Assembly: GCA_001898785.1 (NCBI GenBank)
Contig: MKVE01000015.1
Coordinates: 166,326 to 209,341 of the forward strand
DNA: 43,016 bases
Source of the DNA: Chryseobacterium sp. 36-9
GTDB lineage: Bacteria; Bacteroidota; Bacteroidia; Flavobacteriales; Weeksellaceae
Direction of reading: 5' to 3'
Shown here: positions 7,935-16,386 of the stretch, piece after piece
Layout of the letters: every line of letters begins with the position of its first letter
Position numbering within the stretch: position 1 is the first letter of the stretch
Program-made: the position numbers and the translations under genes
Notes under the pieces: generated by a model
The model's database searches: none
Seen by the model: the letters and a program-made list of their open reading frames with translations, nothing else
Told to the model about the DNA's origin: nothing

Positions 7935-8783
7935 TTAAAAATGAAAAATATCTTTCGCCATATTATAAGCACTTTCAAAATGAAGTAAATTCTGATGAAT
8001 ATCGATTTTCTCAGATGACATAAATGTAAAAACCTTTTCAGTCGGCATATTTCCCACCAAATCATCTTTCGCCATCGGACAACCGCCAATTCCTTTTATA
8101 GCGCTGTCAAATCTTCTGCAGCCTTCGTCATAAGCCGCTTTCAGTTTGATATAAGAATCTTCGTATCGATTATGAAAATGTGCTCCGAAATTTATAGCAG
8201 GATATTTTGCAGGAATTTTATTAAACAAAAGCGAAATTCTATCCACGTCGCCAACACCAGTTGTGTCAGATAAAAGAACATCTTTGATGCCGATTTCCTC
8301 GAAGCGTTTTGCCCAAAAGTCCACATCTTCCCATTTCCAGCTTTCACCGTAAGGATTGCCGAACGCCATTGAGAAATAAAGATTCAGTTGTCTGCCTTCG
8401 GATTTCGTCAGCTCCAGGATTTTCACCACTTCGGTAAAAGCTTCCTCTCTGCTTTTGTTAGTATTCCTGTGTTGAAAAGTTTCGGAAATTGAAAACGGAA
8501 AACCCAAAATATCAACCTGCTCGTGACTCAAAGCCTTTTCAGCACCACGTAGATTCGCAACAACCACAGAGAGTTTTGTGTTGGAAAGCGATTTGTCAAT
8601 CTCGTCCACCACAATTCCGGAATCAGCCATTTGAGGCATCGTTTTCGGATTCACAAAACTTCCGCAATCCAGGACATCAAAACGCACTTCCATCAGTCGG
8701 TTGATGTAATCTATTTTTTTCTGCGTGGGAATCATTTCTCCCCAACCCTGCATAGCGTCCCGTGGACATTCTGTTAAGAACAT
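7935..8783 (-). CDS. mvaB: Hydroxymethylglutaryl-CoA lyase
   Basis: A 282-residue HMG-CoA lyase, which cleaves 3-hydroxy-3-methylglutaryl-CoA to acetyl-CoA and acetoacetate, the last step of leucine catabolism. Family residues visible: ECPRDAMQG (Arg8, Asp9) at the start of the TIM barrel, SDTTGVGD, the metal ligands in AHFHNR (His202, His204), and the signature GIGGCPMAKDDLVGN with catalytic Cys235. Length is normal. It converges on the response regulator gene. Upstream of its start lies a foldback repeat (8803-8887) that must be crossed by any transcript starting further upstream. Confidence 0.93.
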   Translation of the reverse strand: MFLTECPRDAMQGWGEMIPTQKKIDYINRLMEVRFDVLDCGSFVNPKTMPQMADSGIVVDEIDKSLSNTKLSVVVANLRGAEKALSHEQVDILGFPFSISETFQHRNTNKSREEAFTEVVKILELTKSEGRQLNLYFSMAFGNPYGESWKWEDVDFWAKRFEEIGIKDVLLSDTTGVGDVDRISLLFNKIPAKYPAINFGAHFHNRYEDSYIKLKAAYDEGCRRFDSAIKGIGGCPMAKDDLVGNMPTEKVFTFMSSEKIDIHQNLLHFESAYNMAKDIFHF

Positions 8784-8802
8784 TGTCTTTTAATTTTAAA
8801 TA

Positions 8803-8887
8803 TTTGGGCAGCTTAATCCGCCTTCCGCTCCCAATCTTTTCACTTCACTACGTTGCGTAAAAAGGATTTCCGCTCAAGTCGGGCTGC
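8803..8887. repeat. Foldback dispersed repeat, family A, copy 1
   Basis: This stretch resembles 37812-37900: both start TTTGGGC, share ATCCGCCTTCC(G/A)CTCCC, contain an inner A/T hairpin and end with TTC(C)GTTCAAGTCGGG or CGCTCAAGTCGGG. Outer arms pair as GCAGC/GCTGC in this copy. Both copies lie directly upstream of a minus-strand gene start (mvaB here). A short GC-rich run (GCGCTCGCTTCGCTCGCG) follows at 8918-8935. I recall similar elements in flavobacterial genomes but could not check. Confidence 0.7.
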
Positions 8888-8990
8888 TGTGATTCGGCGT
8901 TCCAATAATACTAATCGGCGCTCGCTTCGCTCGCGTACAACAACATCTTAGATTTTTGATAATTCACAACTTATCAATCATCATATATTA

Positions 8991-9022
8991 TTTGTCGTTC
9001 ACTGCATAAATATATAACTTTG
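8991..9022 (+). promoter_or_regulatory. Promoter of pepT
   Basis: TTTG (8991-8994), a 20-base spacer and TAACTTTG (9015-9022) match the Bacteroidetes -33/-7 consensus at the expected spacing. The element ends 19 bases before the pepT ATG. Confidence 0.75.
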
Positions 9023-9041
9023 CGGAGATATAGCAAATTAT

Positions 9042-10292
9042 ATGGAAAACATCCAATTAGACGGGATTTGGAGAGAAAAACTCCTTAACAGATTCATCAC
9101 TTACATCAAAATCTATTCAACCAGCGACGCAGAAAGTGAGACCACACCTTCTACAGAAAGGCAGTGGGATATCGCCAATTATCTATACAAAGAATTGCAG
9201 GATCTGGGATTGGAAGATGTGAGTATTGATGAAAAAGGATACGTTTTTGGATTCATTCCTTCTAATAAAGAGGAGAAAGTTCCGCAGGTTGGATTCATCG
9301 CCCATTACGATTCTTCACCGGATTTTAATGGCGAGAATGTGAATCCGCAAATTTGGGAAAATTATGATGGTGAAGATTTGTTATTGAACAAAGAAACCGG
9401 ATTTACTTTGTCATCAACAAAATTTGAAGCTTTAAAAAAATATATAGGGCAAACCATCATCACAACGGACGGGACAACATTACTAAGTGCGGATGATAAA
9501 GCCGGCGTTGCAGAGATTGTAACAGCAGCAGAATTCCTTTTGGCGAATCCGCAAATCAAACATGGTAGAATCTCGATCGGATTCAATCCGGATGAAGAGA
9601 TTGGAAGAGGTGCGCATCATTTTGATGTTGAGAAATTCGGAGCTGAATGGGCCTATACAATGGACGGCGGAGAAATCGGTGAGCTGGAATTTGAAAACTT
9701 CAATGCAGCCGGGGCTGTGGTAAAAATCCACGGATTGTCTGTACATCCAGGCTATTCTTTTGGAAAAATGCTGAATGCGGGATTAGTTGCATCAGAATTC
9801 ATCAATTCACTTCCAGCTAATGAAACACCTGCAACAACGAAAGGTTTTGAAGGTTTTTTCCATCTGACAGATTTCGAAGGCGATGTTTCCGAGGCTGAGC
9901 TTCAATATATCATCCGTGATCACGATGACCAAAAATTTGAAGAAAGAAAAAAACTGATTGCTGATAAGGTTGATGAAATCAACAAAAAGTATGGCGATAA
10001 AACGGCCGAGATAGAAATCAAGCAGCAATATCTCAATATGAAAAAGCAGTTCGAAGGTAAAATGCACATTGTTGATATTGCAGAACAGGCTATGAAAGAT
10101 TCCGGGATCGAGCCTAAAATCAAAGCCATCAGAGGCGGGACAGACGGTGCGCAATTATCATATATGGGATTGCCTTGCCCTAATATCTTTGCTGGCGGAC
10201 ACAATTTCCACGGGCCTTACGAATTTGTACCTTTGGAAAGTATGCTGGCTGCAATTAAAGTAATTGTGAATATTGCGCAGTCCGTAAAATAA
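9042..10292 (+). CDS. pepT: Peptidase T (aminotripeptidase)
   Basis: A 416-residue M20B metallopeptidase that removes the N-terminal residue of tripeptides in the cytoplasm. Zinc-site motifs are GFIAHYDSSPD (His88, Asp90), LLSADDKAGVAE with the bridging Asp, NPDEEIGRGAHHFD with the catalytic and ligand Glu, the TMDGGEIGELEFENFNAA segment, and the late GGHNFHGPYEFVP with the last ligand His. Length fits the family. It has its own promoter and is followed by a degenerate inverted-repeat element (10297-10416), so it appears monocistronic. Confidence 0.95.
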   Translation: MENIQLDGIWREKLLNRFITYIKIYSTSDAESETTPSTERQWDIANYLYKELQDLGLEDVSIDEKGYVFGFIPSNKEEKVPQVGFIAHYDSSPDFNGENVNPQIWENYDGEDLLLNKETGFTLSSTKFEALKKYIGQTIITTDGTTLLSADDKAGVAEIVTAAEFLLANPQIKHGRISIGFNPDEEIGRGAHHFDVEKFGAEWAYTMDGGEIGELEFENFNAAGAVVKIHGLSVHPGYSFGKMLNAGLVASEFINSLPANETPATTKGFEGFFHLTDFEGDVSEAELQYIIRDHDDQKFEERKKLIADKVDEINKKYGDKTAEIEIKQQYLNMKKQFEGKMHIVDIAEQAMKDSGIEPKIKAIRGGTDGAQLSYMGLPCPNIFAGGHNFHGPYEFVPLESMLAAIKVIVNIAQSVK

Positions 10293-10296
10293 TATG

Positions 10297-10416
10297 AACC
10301 ACAAAAGAAACAAAAGTTTAGCATATTTTTTTTAAGCTTAGCTTCAGAAAAGTAAAATAGATTTTTTGTTCTTTAATAATATCAAGCAGTAATAGCTTTT
10401 GTGCCTTTTGCGGTTT
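10297..10416. repeat. Inverted-repeat element, family B, copy 1
   Basis: Terminal inverted repeats of about 20 bases (10297-10316 and 10396-10416) match at 17 of 20 positions. The right end reads TTTTGTGCCTTTTGCGGTTT, almost the same as the right end of the copy at 38639-38745. The interior is A/T-rich with no open frame. It looks like a small non-autonomous dispersed repeat between pepT and sufE. Confidence 0.65.
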
Positions 10417-10453
10417 AATAATATAATCTAATTTTAATTGAAATCAATTCTGA

Positions 10454-10873
10454 ATGACAATCAAAGAAAAACAACAGGAACTCATCGATGAATTCGCCTT
10501 TCTGGACGATTGGGAGCAGAAGTATGAATATATCATAGACCTGGGGAAGGAATTAAAAGGCCTTTCTGAAGAGAAAAAAACGGATGAAAATCTAATTAGA
10601 GGTTGCCAGTCCAAAGTTTGGATTGATGCAGAATTCAAGGATGGCAAATTGTTTTTCAATGCAGATTCTGACGGGATTTTGCCCAAAGGAATTGTTTCAC
10701 TTTTGGTAAGAATCTACAGCGGACATTCTACACAGGAGATTTTGGATTCTGATTTTGATTTTATTTCAGAAATCGGATTGCAGGAGTTTTTGTCTCCCTC
10801 CAGGGCGAACGGCTTGATGGCAATGACCAAGCAAATCAAATTTTATGCAGTTGCATTTCAACTAAAGAAGTAG
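10454..10873 (+). CDS. sufE: SufE family cysteine desulfurase activator
   Basis: A 139-residue SufE-like protein. The sulfur-accepting Cys51 lies in LIRGCQSKVW, and FLSPSRANGLMAM near the C-terminus is also typical. SufE takes persulfide sulfur from SufS and passes it on for Fe-S cluster assembly. It is first in a tight run: the GT9 gene begins at the base after its stop, although the functions look unrelated. Confidence 0.92.
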   Translation: MTIKEKQQELIDEFAFLDDWEQKYEYIIDLGKELKGLSEEKKTDENLIRGCQSKVWIDAEFKDGKLFFNADSDGILPKGIVSLLVRIYSGHSTQEILDSDFDFISEIGLQEFLSPSRANGLMAMTKQIKFYAVAFQLKK

Positions 10874-11839
10874 GTGAAAAGAATTCTGGCATATCGTTTT
10901 TCTGCATTCGGGGATGTAGCAATGACTGTTCCTGTATGTGTTGAGTTTCTGGAACAGAATCCTGATGTAGAAATCGTATTCGTCAGCAGAGACAACTTCA
11001 AAGATCTTTTTGATAAACATCCAAGACTGAAATTCCACGGAATAAGTTTCGATGAATACAAAGGAATTTTCGGAATCAGAAAGTTAACAAAACAATTGAT
11101 TAAGCAGTTCAATCCAGATTATGTTGCCGACCTTCACGATGTGATCAGGACAAAAATGATTAATTCGATTTTCTTCAGACACGGCTACAAGATATTTCAA
11201 ATTGATAAAGGTAAAGACGAGAAAGAGAAATTGACTGATGTCTGGAATCTGGATAAATTTCAACTCAAAAGAACGGTTGAAAGATATGCCGATGTTTTCA
11301 GGAGTATGGGATTTGATGTTATATTATCACATCAATTAAGAAATCAATCAGATAACAAAAAAGATATTGGATTTGCACCTTTTGCACAACACAAAGGTAA
11401 AATGATGCCTGAAGAGAAATCTTTCGAATTAGCAAGAATTTTGGCTAAAAATCACAAGATTTATTTTTTTGGTGGTGGAAAAGAAGAAAACGAAATCCTT
11501 ACCAGATGGGAAAAGCAAATTCCCAACACCCATAGTCTATCAGGAAAACTTTCATTGAAAGAAGAGCTGAAAAAGATTTCTGAGTTGAAACTGATGATTT
11601 CCATGGATTCGGCTAATATGCATTTGGCAAGTCTTATGGGAACCAGATGTATTTCTGTTTGGGGTTCTACACACCATTACGCAGGATTTCTGGGTTATGG
11701 ACAAAGTGAAGATGACATTGTCCAGGTAAAAGATTTGTCATGCAGACCTTGTTCTGTATTTGGTGATAAAGAATGTTTCCGGGGAGATTATGCTTGTCTC
11801 GAAGAATTGGACATACAAAAAATTATCGATAGGGCATGA
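10874..11839 (+). CDS. Glycosyltransferase family 9 protein
   Basis: A 321-residue GT9 (heptosyltransferase-like) enzyme, probably adding a sugar to lipopolysaccharide core or another envelope glycan. The start is a GTG directly abutting the sufE stop; it gives the family N-terminus (V/M)KRILAYRFSAFGD, whereas the next ATG is at codon 17. The C-terminal nucleotide-sugar domain shows IYFFGGGKEE, MISMDSANMHLASLMGTRCI and a Cys-rich CRPCSVFGDKEC segment common in bacterial GT9 enzymes. The donor sugar is unknown. It overlaps the following GT2 gene by four bases. Confidence 0.88.
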   Translation: MKRILAYRFSAFGDVAMTVPVCVEFLEQNPDVEIVFVSRDNFKDLFDKHPRLKFHGISFDEYKGIFGIRKLTKQLIKQFNPDYVADLHDVIRTKMINSIFFRHGYKIFQIDKGKDEKEKLTDVWNLDKFQLKRTVERYADVFRSMGFDVILSHQLRNQSDNKKDIGFAPFAQHKGKMMPEEKSFELARILAKNHKIYFFGGGKEENEILTRWEKQIPNTHSLSGKLSLKEELKKISELKLMISMDSANMHLASLMGTRCISVWGSTHHYAGFLGYGQSEDDIVQVKDLSCRPCSVFGDKECFRGDYACLEELDIQKIIDRA

Positions 11840-12738
11840 AGCTAAGTATTTGTATTCCTGTTTATAATTTTGATGTCAATGGCTTGGTTAATGATCTGAA
11901 TGATCAAATTGTATCCCATAATCTTGATGCTGAAATTATCCTGATTGATGATGCTTCTGACGCTGAATTTGTTCAGAAAAATAAGCCTTTGGAGGATATT
12001 GTTAATCATTTTATTTTTTTGGATAACAATATTGGACGTTCCAAAATCAGGAATTTATTTTCAAAATATGCTGTATCAGAATATTTGCTTTTTCTGGATT
12101 GTGACGGGAAAATAATCAGCAAAAATTTTGTTAGGAATTATTTAGATTTTATTAATGAAAAAAGACCGGATGTCGTTTATGGAGGAAGAAAGGTTGATGA
12201 ATCAAAACCAAAACCGGAATTCGGATTAAGGTGGAGATTTGCTGTGGAAAGAGAAAATCTACCGGTAAAAGTTCGCATCAAATCACCTTATCTGGATTTC
12301 CAAACCAATAATTTTATTGTAAAAAAATCAATCCTTAAACAAAATCCGTTTGATGAATCCATAGGTCAGTATGGCTACGAAGATTTGATTTTTGCTAAAG
12401 ATCTTTATAAAGCAAAGGTCAAAATTGACCATATTGAAAACCCGATTTTTAATAATGATGTAGAAACCAATGCTATTTTTCTCGAGAAAGCTGATCAATC
12501 GGCGAAAAGTCTTGCACATCTTATAAAAACAGATAAAGATGTTGAGAAAAGTTCTAAGATCAAATTAGCTAAAGCGTATTTCAGACTCAAAAAGACAGGC
12601 GGTATTTTTCTTTACAGGCTTCTTTACAGACTATTGAAGCCATTCATACAAAAAAAACTTTTAGAAGGCACTGCCTCATTAAGAATTCTTGATTTTTATA
12701 AATTGGGTCAACTTATCTATTATATGAATAAGAATTGA
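11836..12738 (+). CDS. Glycosyltransferase family 2 protein
   Basis: A 300-residue GT-A fold glycosyltransferase. MKLSICIPVYNFDVNGL starts the nucleotide-binding domain, IILIDDASD follows, and FLDCDGKI stands where the DXD metal site is expected. It starts in an ATGA overlap with the GT9 gene, so the two probably act on the same envelope glycan. The acceptor is unknown. Its last 26 bases overlap the end of the converging VanZ-like gene. Confidence 0.85.
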   Translation: MKLSICIPVYNFDVNGLVNDLNDQIVSHNLDAEIILIDDASDAEFVQKNKPLEDIVNHFIFLDNNIGRSKIRNLFSKYAVSEYLLFLDCDGKIISKNFVRNYLDFINEKRPDVVYGGRKVDESKPKPEFGLRWRFAVERENLPVKVRIKSPYLDFQTNNFIVKKSILKQNPFDESIGQYGYEDLIFAKDLYKAKVKIDHIENPIFNNDVETNAIFLEKADQSAKSLAHLIKTDKDVEKSSKIKLAKAYFRLKKTGGIFLYRLLYRLLKPFIQKKLLEGTASLRILDFYKLGQLIYYMNKN

Positions 12739-13183
12739 CATTTTCATACCCCAATTCCAATTCCAGTTTTATATTAGCAACGTTAAGCCAAGTTGCTAAT
12801 TTCAATGTTGTATATCCAATAAGCATCCCAAATGTATTAAGAAAAACGTCATCTATATCAGCGGTACCCCTTGCGGTGTAAAGCTGCGCAAGTTCTATCA
12901 TTGATATCCAAGAAATAAAAAGGAAGAACAAAAGCGGAAGATTATTAAGGCGCTTATCCAGAATACCCAACCACCCGTATGGAATAAATACCAAAATGTT
13001 TCCAACGATATTTACCAAGAATTTTTGAGAAAAAACCTGGTGATAGCTAAGAAAGTATTTGATGCTCTGAAAAGGGTTGAGTTGAAGAAATCCGAATTCG
13101 GGATGTCTGCCACAACCATAAAACATCATGTATAACAAAAAAACTGTGTAGAAAAAAATCAGTACAGCATAATATCTTTTCAT
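12713..13183 (-). CDS. VanZ family membrane protein
   Basis: A small membrane protein with four hydrophobic helices and the VanZ-like pattern NIVGNILVFIPYGWL followed by ELAQLYTARGTADIDDVFLN. I chose the start MKRYYAVL at 13183, which follows an AGGA-rich stretch, instead of the upstream ATG at 13258, which would add 25 unlikely residues. The function of VanZ-like proteins is unclear; VanZ of the vancomycin cluster confers low-level teicoplanin resistance, but this homologue cannot be assumed to do so. Confidence 0.8.
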   Translation of the reverse strand: MKRYYAVLIFFYTVFLLYMMFYGCGRHPEFGFLQLNPFQSIKYFLSYHQVFSQKFLVNIVGNILVFIPYGWLGILDKRLNNLPLLFFLFISWISMIELAQLYTARGTADIDDVFLNTFGMLIGYTTLKLATWLNVANIKLELELGYENVNSYSYNR

Positions 13184-13375
13184 AGGTTCCTTTTGGAGGA
13201 TTAGTAATAAAAAGGAATTTTCTAGTTCATAAATAATTATTGGAAAATAACAAGTCAATATTGCAGCAAAAATCTTTCCGCAATCAGAAAATTAAACAGA
13301 CGATTAATTTTTTTATAAAAAATTTAACGATTGTGTTAAGTAAGAATTAATAAATTAAGAAAAGTTTAAGAAAGT

Positions 13376-13449
13376 GGGCGATACAGGATTCGAACCAGTG
13401 ACCTCTGCGATGTCAACGCAACGCTCTAAACCAACTGAGCTAATCGCCC
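13376..13449 (-). tRNA. tRNA-Val (anticodon GAC)
   Basis: A 74-base cloverleaf on the minus strand. The acceptor stem is GGGCGAT/ATCGCCC, the anticodon loop TTGACAT gives GAC, and the T loop is TTCGAAT. The T stem (ACTGG/CCTGT) contains a U-U mismatch. CCA is not encoded. It is the last of three valine tRNAs in the transcript. Confidence 0.95.
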
Positions 13450-13498
13450 TTTTCAAAAATGATATAAAAAAATCTCCCAATAATTTGGAAGATTTTGT

Positions 13499-13572
13499 GG
13501 GTCCTGAGGGATTCGAACCCCCGACCCTCTGGGTGTAAACCAGATGCTCTGAACCAACTGAGCTAAGAACCC
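13499..13572 (-). tRNA. tRNA-Val (anticodon TAC), copy 2
   Basis: A 74-base cloverleaf on the minus strand with acceptor stem GGGTTCT/AGGACCC and anticodon loop TTTACAC, giving TAC. It is identical over the mature sequence to the copy at 13606-13679. CCA is not encoded. Confidence 0.96.
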
Positions 13573-13605
13573 GAATTTTTTTAAAAGGTTTCGTTCCTTT
13601 TTTGT

Positions 13606-13679
13606 GGGTCCTGAGGGATTCGAACCCCCGACCCTCTGGGTGTAAACCAGATGCTCTGAACCAACTGAGCTAAGAACCC
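13606..13679 (-). tRNA. tRNA-Val (anticodon TAC), copy 1
   Basis: This is the promoter-proximal member of the valine tRNA cluster, identical to the copy at 13499-13572 in its 74 mature bases. It begins about 24 bases downstream of a consensus promoter. Confidence 0.96.
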
Positions 13680-13702
13680 TCTAATTCTCGTTTAGAGTGG
13701 TG

Positions 13703-13733
13703 CAAATATACAACTTCTCGTGATATTCACAAA
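13703..13733 (-). promoter_or_regulatory. Promoter of the valine tRNA cluster
   Basis: On the minus strand, TTTG (13730-13733), a 19-base spacer and TATATTTG (13703-13710) match the Bacteroidetes -33/-7 consensus exactly. The -33 element touches the folC stop region, so tRNA transcription starts just after folC. Confidence 0.85.
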
Positions 13734-14959
13734 TTTTTTTCTAAAAAATCTCCCACCACAAAGTTGCTTCCACCGATAAAAATCATTTCACTATCTTTAC
13801 AATTCTGTTTTGCAGCAAGATAGCCTTCCTGAACCGAATCGAAAATATTGTAATTCAGATCAAAGTTTTTTAAAAGATATTCATAATCTTCCGGATGTCT
13901 TCCTCTACTAACGCTTGGCTTTACAAAGTAGAATCGAGCTTCCGAAGGTAACACCGGAATTACATCATCAATTTTTTTATCATTCACAAAACCAAGAATA
14001 ATATGCTTTTGTTGAGAATAACCTTTTAATTGATTGAAAACTTCTTCCAATCCGGCTTGATTGTGTCCTGTATCACAAATGGTTAAAGGTTCTTTTGAAA
14101 ATTCGAACCACCGTCCAATGAAGTTTGTATTTTGATGAACATTCAAAAGCCCCAGTTTTAAATGTTTATCACTGATTTCCAAACCTTGCTTCCTCAATTC
14201 ATTGACCAGAGCTAAAACCACCCGGATGTTTTTCTTTTGATAATTACCCTTTAAATCTGAGATTAAATCAGTTTTAATTTCTGTAGCATCAATGAAATCC
14301 GCTGTGACTTCAGTTGCTTTTTGATGGATAATTTCCTTTACAACAGGATTTTCATCTCCCGAAATTATCGCAGTCTTTTCCTTGACAATTCCCGCTTTTT
14401 CTATTGCAATTTCTTCAATCGTATCACCTAGAATATTTTGGTGGTCAAGTTGAACATTGGTAATAGCTGAAACTAAAGGCTTAATAATATTGGTTGAATC
14501 CAATCTTCCGCCCAAACCGACTTCAATAATGGCAAAATCAACTTGTTGCTGATAAAAATATTCGAAAGCCATAATTGTCGTGAACTCAAAAAAAGAAGGA
14601 CGAATATCTTCTGGTAAATGCTTCAATTTTTGTATAAAATCATAAACAAAACGCTTATCACAATTTTTGCCACTGATTTTGATTCTTTCCGTAAAATCAA
14701 TCAAATGGGGCGAATTATAAAGTCCGGTTTTGTAGCCTGATTCTTGTAAAACCGAAGCCAGCATATTGCTTGTAGAACCTTTTCCATTAGTTCCGCCGAT
14801 GTGAATCGTTTTGATTTTGTCCTGCGGATTTCCGAAAAAGTCGCAAAGCTTTCTGATGTTATCGAGTCCCGGCTTGTAAGCTTTTTCCCCGTCAATCTGG
14901 TAATTCGGCATCTGTACAAAGAGCCAGTCTATAGCTTCCTGATATTCTTGTGAAGTCAT
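13727..14959 (-). CDS. folC: Bifunctional folylpolyglutamate / dihydrofolate synthase
   Basis: A 410-residue Mur-ligase-fold enzyme that adds glutamate to folates and may also make dihydrofolate from dihydropteroate. The ATP-binding loop is IHIGGTNGKGSTSN (Gly55-Ser62 core). The omega-loop region, IIEVGLGGRLDSTN with TNVQLDHQNILGDT, is the FolC signature, and the C-terminal domain begins near CDTGHNQAGL. It is the last protein gene of the minus-strand run from 18593; the EEP gene ends 53 bases upstream. TAAATTTG at 14976-14983 may give it a promoter of its own. Confidence 0.94.
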   Translation of the reverse strand: MTSQEYQEAIDWLFVQMPNYQIDGEKAYKPGLDNIRKLCDFFGNPQDKIKTIHIGGTNGKGSTSNMLASVLQESGYKTGLYNSPHLIDFTERIKISGKNCDKRFVYDFIQKLKHLPEDIRPSFFEFTTIMAFEYFYQQQVDFAIIEVGLGGRLDSTNIIKPLVSAITNVQLDHQNILGDTIEEIAIEKAGIVKEKTAIISGDENPVVKEIIHQKATEVTADFIDATEIKTDLISDLKGNYQKKNIRVVLALVNELRKQGLEISDKHLKLGLLNVHQNTNFIGRWFEFSKEPLTICDTGHNQAGLEEVFNQLKGYSQQKHIILGFVNDKKIDDVIPVLPSEARFYFVKPSVSRGRHPEDYEYLLKNFDLNYNIFDSVQEGYLAAKQNCKDSEMIFIGGSNFVVGDFLEKNL

Positions 14960-14975
14960 ATTTCAAAATGAAATA

Positions 14976-14983
14976 CAAATTTA
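14976..14983 (-). promoter_or_regulatory. Possible -7 element for folC
   Basis: TAAATTTG on the minus strand matches TAnnTTTG and lies 16 bases upstream of the folC start. A TTTG at 14999-15002 is only 15 bases away, shorter than the usual 19-20, so the call is tentative. Confidence 0.4.
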
Positions 14984-15012
14984 AAAATAAGATGAAATCA
15001 AAGGAAATAAAT

Positions 15013-15711
15013 TTAGAAGATTGGATTAATTGAGACAAAAACACCTTGATGGTCGCTTAAAATTTCTTTTTCAACAAATGTTTTCGCATCTGTAATATTT
15101 TCTACTAAAAATTTCGGAATAATGATGTGGTCGATATTTTTCTTAATTTTTTCAGTCGAATTAATAAGATTAAGTTTCTCAAATAGTGATTTTAAAACTT
15201 CGGTAGTTTCGGAATTAATACAGTAATGTTTTTCATTTTCAAGAAAAGAAGTGTTCAAATCGCCGATGATTAAAATTTTGGGATTGATTTTCGAAATTCT
15301 ATTGCAATCATTAATGCAATTTTCCAATTCGTTTTTCGCAAAAGGTTTTCTTTTAAATTGAGTTCCGATAATGGTTGCGTAAATAACCAGATCTCCGAAT
15401 TCTGTTTTGAATTCCAAGGCCAAACTTGTCTTATTGTCAATCACAGAGAATATCCTTGTTGAAGGAACTTTAGAATAAATAATTGTTCGATAAGCTTTTT
15501 CTCCGCTCAGATATTTGGAATAATTTAAACCTTCATATTCTGTGTTTTCGGGAATTTGTTCAGAAAAATATTTGAATGGAAATTGAGATAAGTTCAGATT
15601 AACGGCTTCTGTTAAAATCAAAAAATCAAAATCTTGTTGACTTAAAAACATTTCAACTTTCTCAGACTTAAACTTTTTACACCAGCCGATATTGAGCGTT
15701 GCAATTTTCAT
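15013..15711 (-). CDS. Endonuclease/exonuclease/phosphatase family protein
   Basis: A 232-residue protein of the EEP (DNase I/AP endonuclease-like) fold. Conserved sites are MKIATLNIGW (Asn7), LILTEAVN (Glu35), IIGDLNTSF with the Asp-x-Asn pair, and the C-terminal LSDHQGVFVSI with the Asp-His pair. Substrate could be DNA, RNA or a phospholipid; nothing in the sequence decides. There is no signal peptide. It lies 21 bases after the TonB-like gene and upstream of folC. Confidence 0.83.
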   Translation of the reverse strand: MKIATLNIGWCKKFKSEKVEMFLSQQDFDFLILTEAVNLNLSQFPFKYFSEQIPENTEYEGLNYSKYLSGEKAYRTIIYSKVPSTRIFSVIDNKTSLALEFKTEFGDLVIYATIIGTQFKRKPFAKNELENCINDCNRISKINPKILIIGDLNTSFLENEKHYCINSETTEVLKSLFEKLNLINSTEKIKKNIDHIIIPKFLVENITDAKTFVEKEILSDHQGVFVSINPIF

Positions 15712-15732
15712 TGATTATATATTCAACAAAAA

Positions 15733-16383
15733 TTAGAAATTAATCGTATAAGTTCCCTGAGAAATATTCTGAGATTTTTTAGCTTTCACATATTGTTTCA
15801 TCCAGATAACAGCAGCTGTAATATTACAGGCGTCTTTGATTCCGCTGCTTCGTCCTGCGTTAGTCACATTTCCGGCTTTGTCCACCGTGAAAAACATAAC
15901 AAGCTGACCTTTAGTTTTACAATTATGAGACGGTAATTTCCCTGCTTTTCCCATAGTTCCGGGAATAAAAGCTGTAAGGGCACGGTCTTTTCCTATTTTG
16001 GTGATTTTGTCATCTTTTGAATCCGGAGTTGCCGTTTCTTTTTTCTCGTCTTTTTTGGAAAGTTTCGTATCTGCTTTTTCAGCTTTTGAAGGTTCTTTTT
16101 TTTCTTCTTCTTCTTCTTTAACAACAGGAGTTTCCTTAGCAATAGAAACGGTATCAGGCGGTAAAACTTCCACATCTGGAACATAGATTTGTGGCTTTAT
16201 AATAGAATCCGCTTTTGGTTCTTCTATCGGTTTTGGAGTTTCTACAACAACAGGTTTTGGTTGCTCAGATGCTTTGTAATAAAGAGAATTGAACGAAAAT
16301 AAAAGCACAAAAAATAACAGCGCAACCACGTAAAACGCAATTGGCAATCCGGATAATTTTTTGGTTCTTCTTCGGAATTCCAT
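15733..16383 (-). CDS. Small TonB-like energy transducer with Cys-containing C-terminal domain
   Basis: A 216-residue protein with one N-terminal membrane helix (about residues 14-34), a Pro/Lys/Glu-rich periplasmic linker (about 40-125) and a C-terminal domain of about 85 residues. That domain closely resembles the end of the TonB at 17133-18059: both share FIPGTMG, PSH-x-C, VDK-x-G-x-VT, SG-x-x-D-x-C, a V-x-W-x-KQYVKA helix and GTY-x-I-x-F. It starts three bases after exbB, where exbD is usually found in this group, but shows no ExbD features. It may couple ExbB to outer-membrane receptors or serve as an alternative partner; this is inference. Confidence 0.75.
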   Translation of the reverse strand: MEFRRRTKKLSGLPIAFYVVALLFFVLLFSFNSLYYKASEQPKPVVVETPKPIEEPKADSIIKPQIYVPDVEVLPPDTVSIAKETPVVKEEEEEKKEPSKAEKADTKLSKKDEKKETATPDSKDDKITKIGKDRALTAFIPGTMGKAGKLPSHNCKTKGQLVMFFTVDKAGNVTNAGRSSGIKDACNITAAVIWMKQYVKAKKSQNISQGTYTINF

Positions 16384-16386
16384 TTC

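Noticed and set aside
8918-8935. GC-rich run GCGCTCGCTTCGCTCGCG as a separate hairpin or terminator
   Set aside because: The units are mainly direct repeats and pair poorly; no T run follows. It is noted only beside the family A repeat.
13301-13330. A/T-only hairpin downstream of the valine tRNAs as a terminator
   Set aside because: The arms are nearly all A and T with mismatches, and the position lies about 45 bases past the last tRNA; too weak to call.
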